Source: Chlorobiota bacterium (GTDB lineage: Bacteria; Bacteroidota; Ignavibacteria; Ignavibacteriales; Ignavibacteriaceae). Taken from it: a stretch of 6,780 nt of DNA. This document shows positions 5,417-6,780 of this stretch, in pieces; within the stretch, counting starts at the first letter, position 1; each line of letters starts with the position of its first letter. Both the position numbers and the translations under genes were made by a program. The notes under the pieces were generated by a model. That model did no database searches, had not been told where the DNA came from, and was given only the letters and a program-made list of their open reading frames with translations. The stretch spans positions 1 through 6,780 of the forward strand of contig RHKR01000123.1 of NCBI GenBank assembly GCA_008363265.1, written 5' to 3'.

Positions 5417-6780
5417 CGGTCAGTTTCTCCAGAGCAGTCTGTATTCTCTCCACAACTTCTTCCCGGCCCAGGGCTTCGAGTATCTCGAAGAGTCCCGGTC
5501 CTGATGAAACTCCTGAAACCGCCAGCCTGACAGGATGTATCAGCTTCCCGGCACCAACCCCGTTTTCTTCAGCACAGGCTCTGAGAGCCGTTTCATAATC
5601 CTCTTTTGCGGGGGAAGCGATCGCGTTCAGTTTCGAAATGTAGGCTTCAAGCAACTTTGGGGTTTCCTCTTTCCAGGCCTTCTGCACACCTTTTTCTTCG
5701 TAGCTCTCAGGCCTTCCGAAGAAGTATGAGGCATTTTCAGGGATCTCCTTTATGAATCTCACCCTTTCCTTCATCGCCTGAACTACTTTCACCAGGAAGT
5801 TGTTGCTATATGAAGCGGCATCACGACCCGTTGAGTTCAGTTCATCTCTCAGCAGTCCCGCAAGTTCCTCATCATTTTTTGCCCTCAAGTGTTCCGCGTT
5901 CAGCCACTCAAGTTTCTCAAGATTGAATACTGCTCCTGATTTGTTGATCCGCTCAACTGAAAAAGCTGAAATCAGTTCATCCATGTAATAGAACTCACGG
6001 TCATCCCCCGCGTTCCAGCCCAAAAGAGCGATAAAATTAACGAGAGCCTCTTTCAGATATCCTTTGGCGCGGTAGTCTTCAACCGCCACGTCACCCTGAC
6101 GCTTGCTTAGTTTCGACCTGTCAGGATTGAGAAGCAGCGGCAGATGCGCGAACACAGGCACTTCCCATCCGAATGCCTCATACAAGAGCACGTGTTTGGG
6201 GGTTGAGGGGAGCCACTCTTCACCTCTGATGGTATGCGTGATCTTCATCAGGTGGTCATCTACAACATTGGCGAGGTGGTACGTCGGGAAACCGTCACTC
6301 TTGATCAGAACCTGATCATCGATTATCGAGGTGTCAAAGTCGATGTTGCCGCGGATTATGTCTTTCACGAGGACCGAGCGACCATGTCTTACATTCATCC
6401 TTACAACATAAGGAATACCTTCAGCAAGCTTTGCCTGCACTTCATCCACTGAAAGTTTCAGACAGTGCTTGTCATAGACAGTCTGCTCTCCTCGGGCTTT
6501 CTGTGCCTCACGAAGCGAATCAAGTCTCTCCTTCGAGCAGAAACAGTAGTACGCGTGACCGCTCTCGATAAGTCTGTCTGTGTGCTCTTTGTAGATATGG
6601 AGCCTTTCCGACTGCACATAGGGGCCGTATTCACCCCCAATGCCTGGTCCCTCATCGTAGTGAAGGCCTGACCACTCGAGCGTGCTGATAAGGTTCTCTA
6701 CTGCACCTTCAACATAACGGGTGCGGTCAGTATCCTCAATTCTGAGGATGAACTTGCCGCCGGTCTGTTTTGCAAAAAGG
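5409..6780 (-). CDS. gltX: Glutamyl-tRNA synthetase, N-terminus beyond the window edge
   Basis: Class I aminoacyl-tRNA synthetase that charges tRNA with glutamate in the cytoplasm. The minus-strand frame stays open to the right edge, so the GTG near 6617 is not the start. The visible part begins inside the Rossmann catalytic domain with FILRIEDTDRTR (IEDTD at 6740–6726) and GPYVQSERL. A zinc-knuckle-like region follows, with CFC (6545–6537) and YDKHC (6476–6462). The KMSKS-type loop is KLSKR (6113–6099), in the GluRS context DRSKLSKRQGD. The helical anticodon-binding domain makes up the remainder and ends normally with a TAA at 5411–5409. About 456 codons are visible and roughly 40, including the HIGH motif, should lie outside, giving a usual length near 500. 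The sequence does not settle whether it also charges tRNA-Gln. It converges on the lipoprotein gene with an 8-nt tail overlap and is functionally unrelated to it. Confidence 0.96.
   Translation of the reverse strand, partial: LFAKQTGGKFILRIEDTDRTRYVEGAVENLISTLEWSGLHYDEGPGIGGEYGPYVQSERLHIYKEHTDRLIESGHAYYCFCSKERLDSLREAQKARGEQTVYDKHCLKLSVDEVQAKLAEGIPYVVRMNVRHGRSVLVKDIIRGNIDFDTSIIDDQVLIKSDGFPTYHLANVVDDHLMKITHTIRGEEWLPSTPKHVLLYEAFGWEVPVFAHLPLLLNPDRSKLSKRQGDVAVEDYRAKGYLKEALVNFIALLGWNAGDDREFYYMDELISAFSVERINKSGAVFNLEKLEWLNAEHLRAKNDEELAGLLRDELNSTGRDAASYSNNFLVKVVQAMKERVRFIKEIPENASYFFGRPESYEEKGVQKAWKEETPKLLEAYISKLNAIASPAKEDYETALRACAEENGVGAGKLIHPVRLAVSGVSSGPGLFEILEALGREEVVERIQTALEKLTVS
5411..5425. repeat. 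Small palindrome at the convergent gene ends
   Basis: AACTGAC and GTCAGTT form a perfect 7-bp inverted repeat around one central G, lying over and just past the + strand stop (5414–5416) and next to the minus-strand stop (5409–5411). As RNA it could give a six-pair stem with a CGG or CCG loop in either direction. Only a short TTTCTCC follows on the + strand, so it is at best a weak bidirectional terminator. Chance is possible at this length. Confidence 0.45.

Noticed and set aside
1..6780. CRISPR arrays, insertion sequences, tRNA or rRNA genes.
   Set aside because: No regularly spaced repeats, transposase motifs, terminal repeats or tRNA-like folds were seen; the space is filled by the seven genes.

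Overview
The window is about 6.8 kb of ordinary, tightly packed bacterial chromosome of medium GC. Seven genes cover nearly all of it. Six run on the + strand, and a truncated gltX faces them from the right edge. The organism is probably a member of the Bacteroidota/Chlorobiota (FCB) group. The grounds are the Mrp–Nfu gene pair, an Mrp without the CxxC cysteines (a form I remember from Bacteroidota and cyanobacteria), weak Shine-Dalgarno sites at several starts, and one TAnnTTTG-like element. This placement is an inference and was not tested.

Left part (1–1148): the 3' part of an Mrp/ApbC iron-sulfur carrier P-loop ATPase, running in from outside the window, overlaps by 4 nt a 78-residue Nfu-type scaffold that carries the CxxC cluster site. 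The two form an Fe-S maturation pair. Next (1149–1210) comes a short spacer with a perfect 14-bp inverted repeat whose right arm ends on the A of the next start codon. The gene it precedes (1211–1852) encodes a stand-alone cobalamin-binding protein: a helical cap plus a Rossmann domain with DxHxxG. It has no DNA-binding or catalytic domain.

Centre (1926–5416): after a 73-nt spacer comes a translationally coupled four-gene cluster of the Mla/MCE lipid-transport type. It holds an MlaE permease, an MlaF-position ABC ATPase homologue, an MlaD-like MCE protein with a long helical C-terminus, and a lipoprotein with TPR-like helices. The junctions overlap by 8, 1 and 4 nt. No mlaB, mlaC or mlaA is seen in the window.

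The most unusual feature is the MlaF homologue. Its fold aligns without gaps to canonical MlaF around the key motifs, yet the Walker A lysine and glycines, the Q-loop Gln, the LSGG signature, the Walker B Asp, the catalytic Glu, the D-loop Asp and the H-loop His are all replaced. The reading frame is open and embedded in the cluster, so it looks like a retained pseudo-ATPase rather than a decaying gene. The coupling-helix region of the adjacent MlaE is also diverged. Either another ATPase powers this complex, or it works without ATP hydrolysis.

Right part (5409–6780): glutamyl-tRNA synthetase on the minus strand, missing its N-terminus beyond the edge, overlaps the end of the lipoprotein gene tail-to-tail by 8 nt within a small palindrome.
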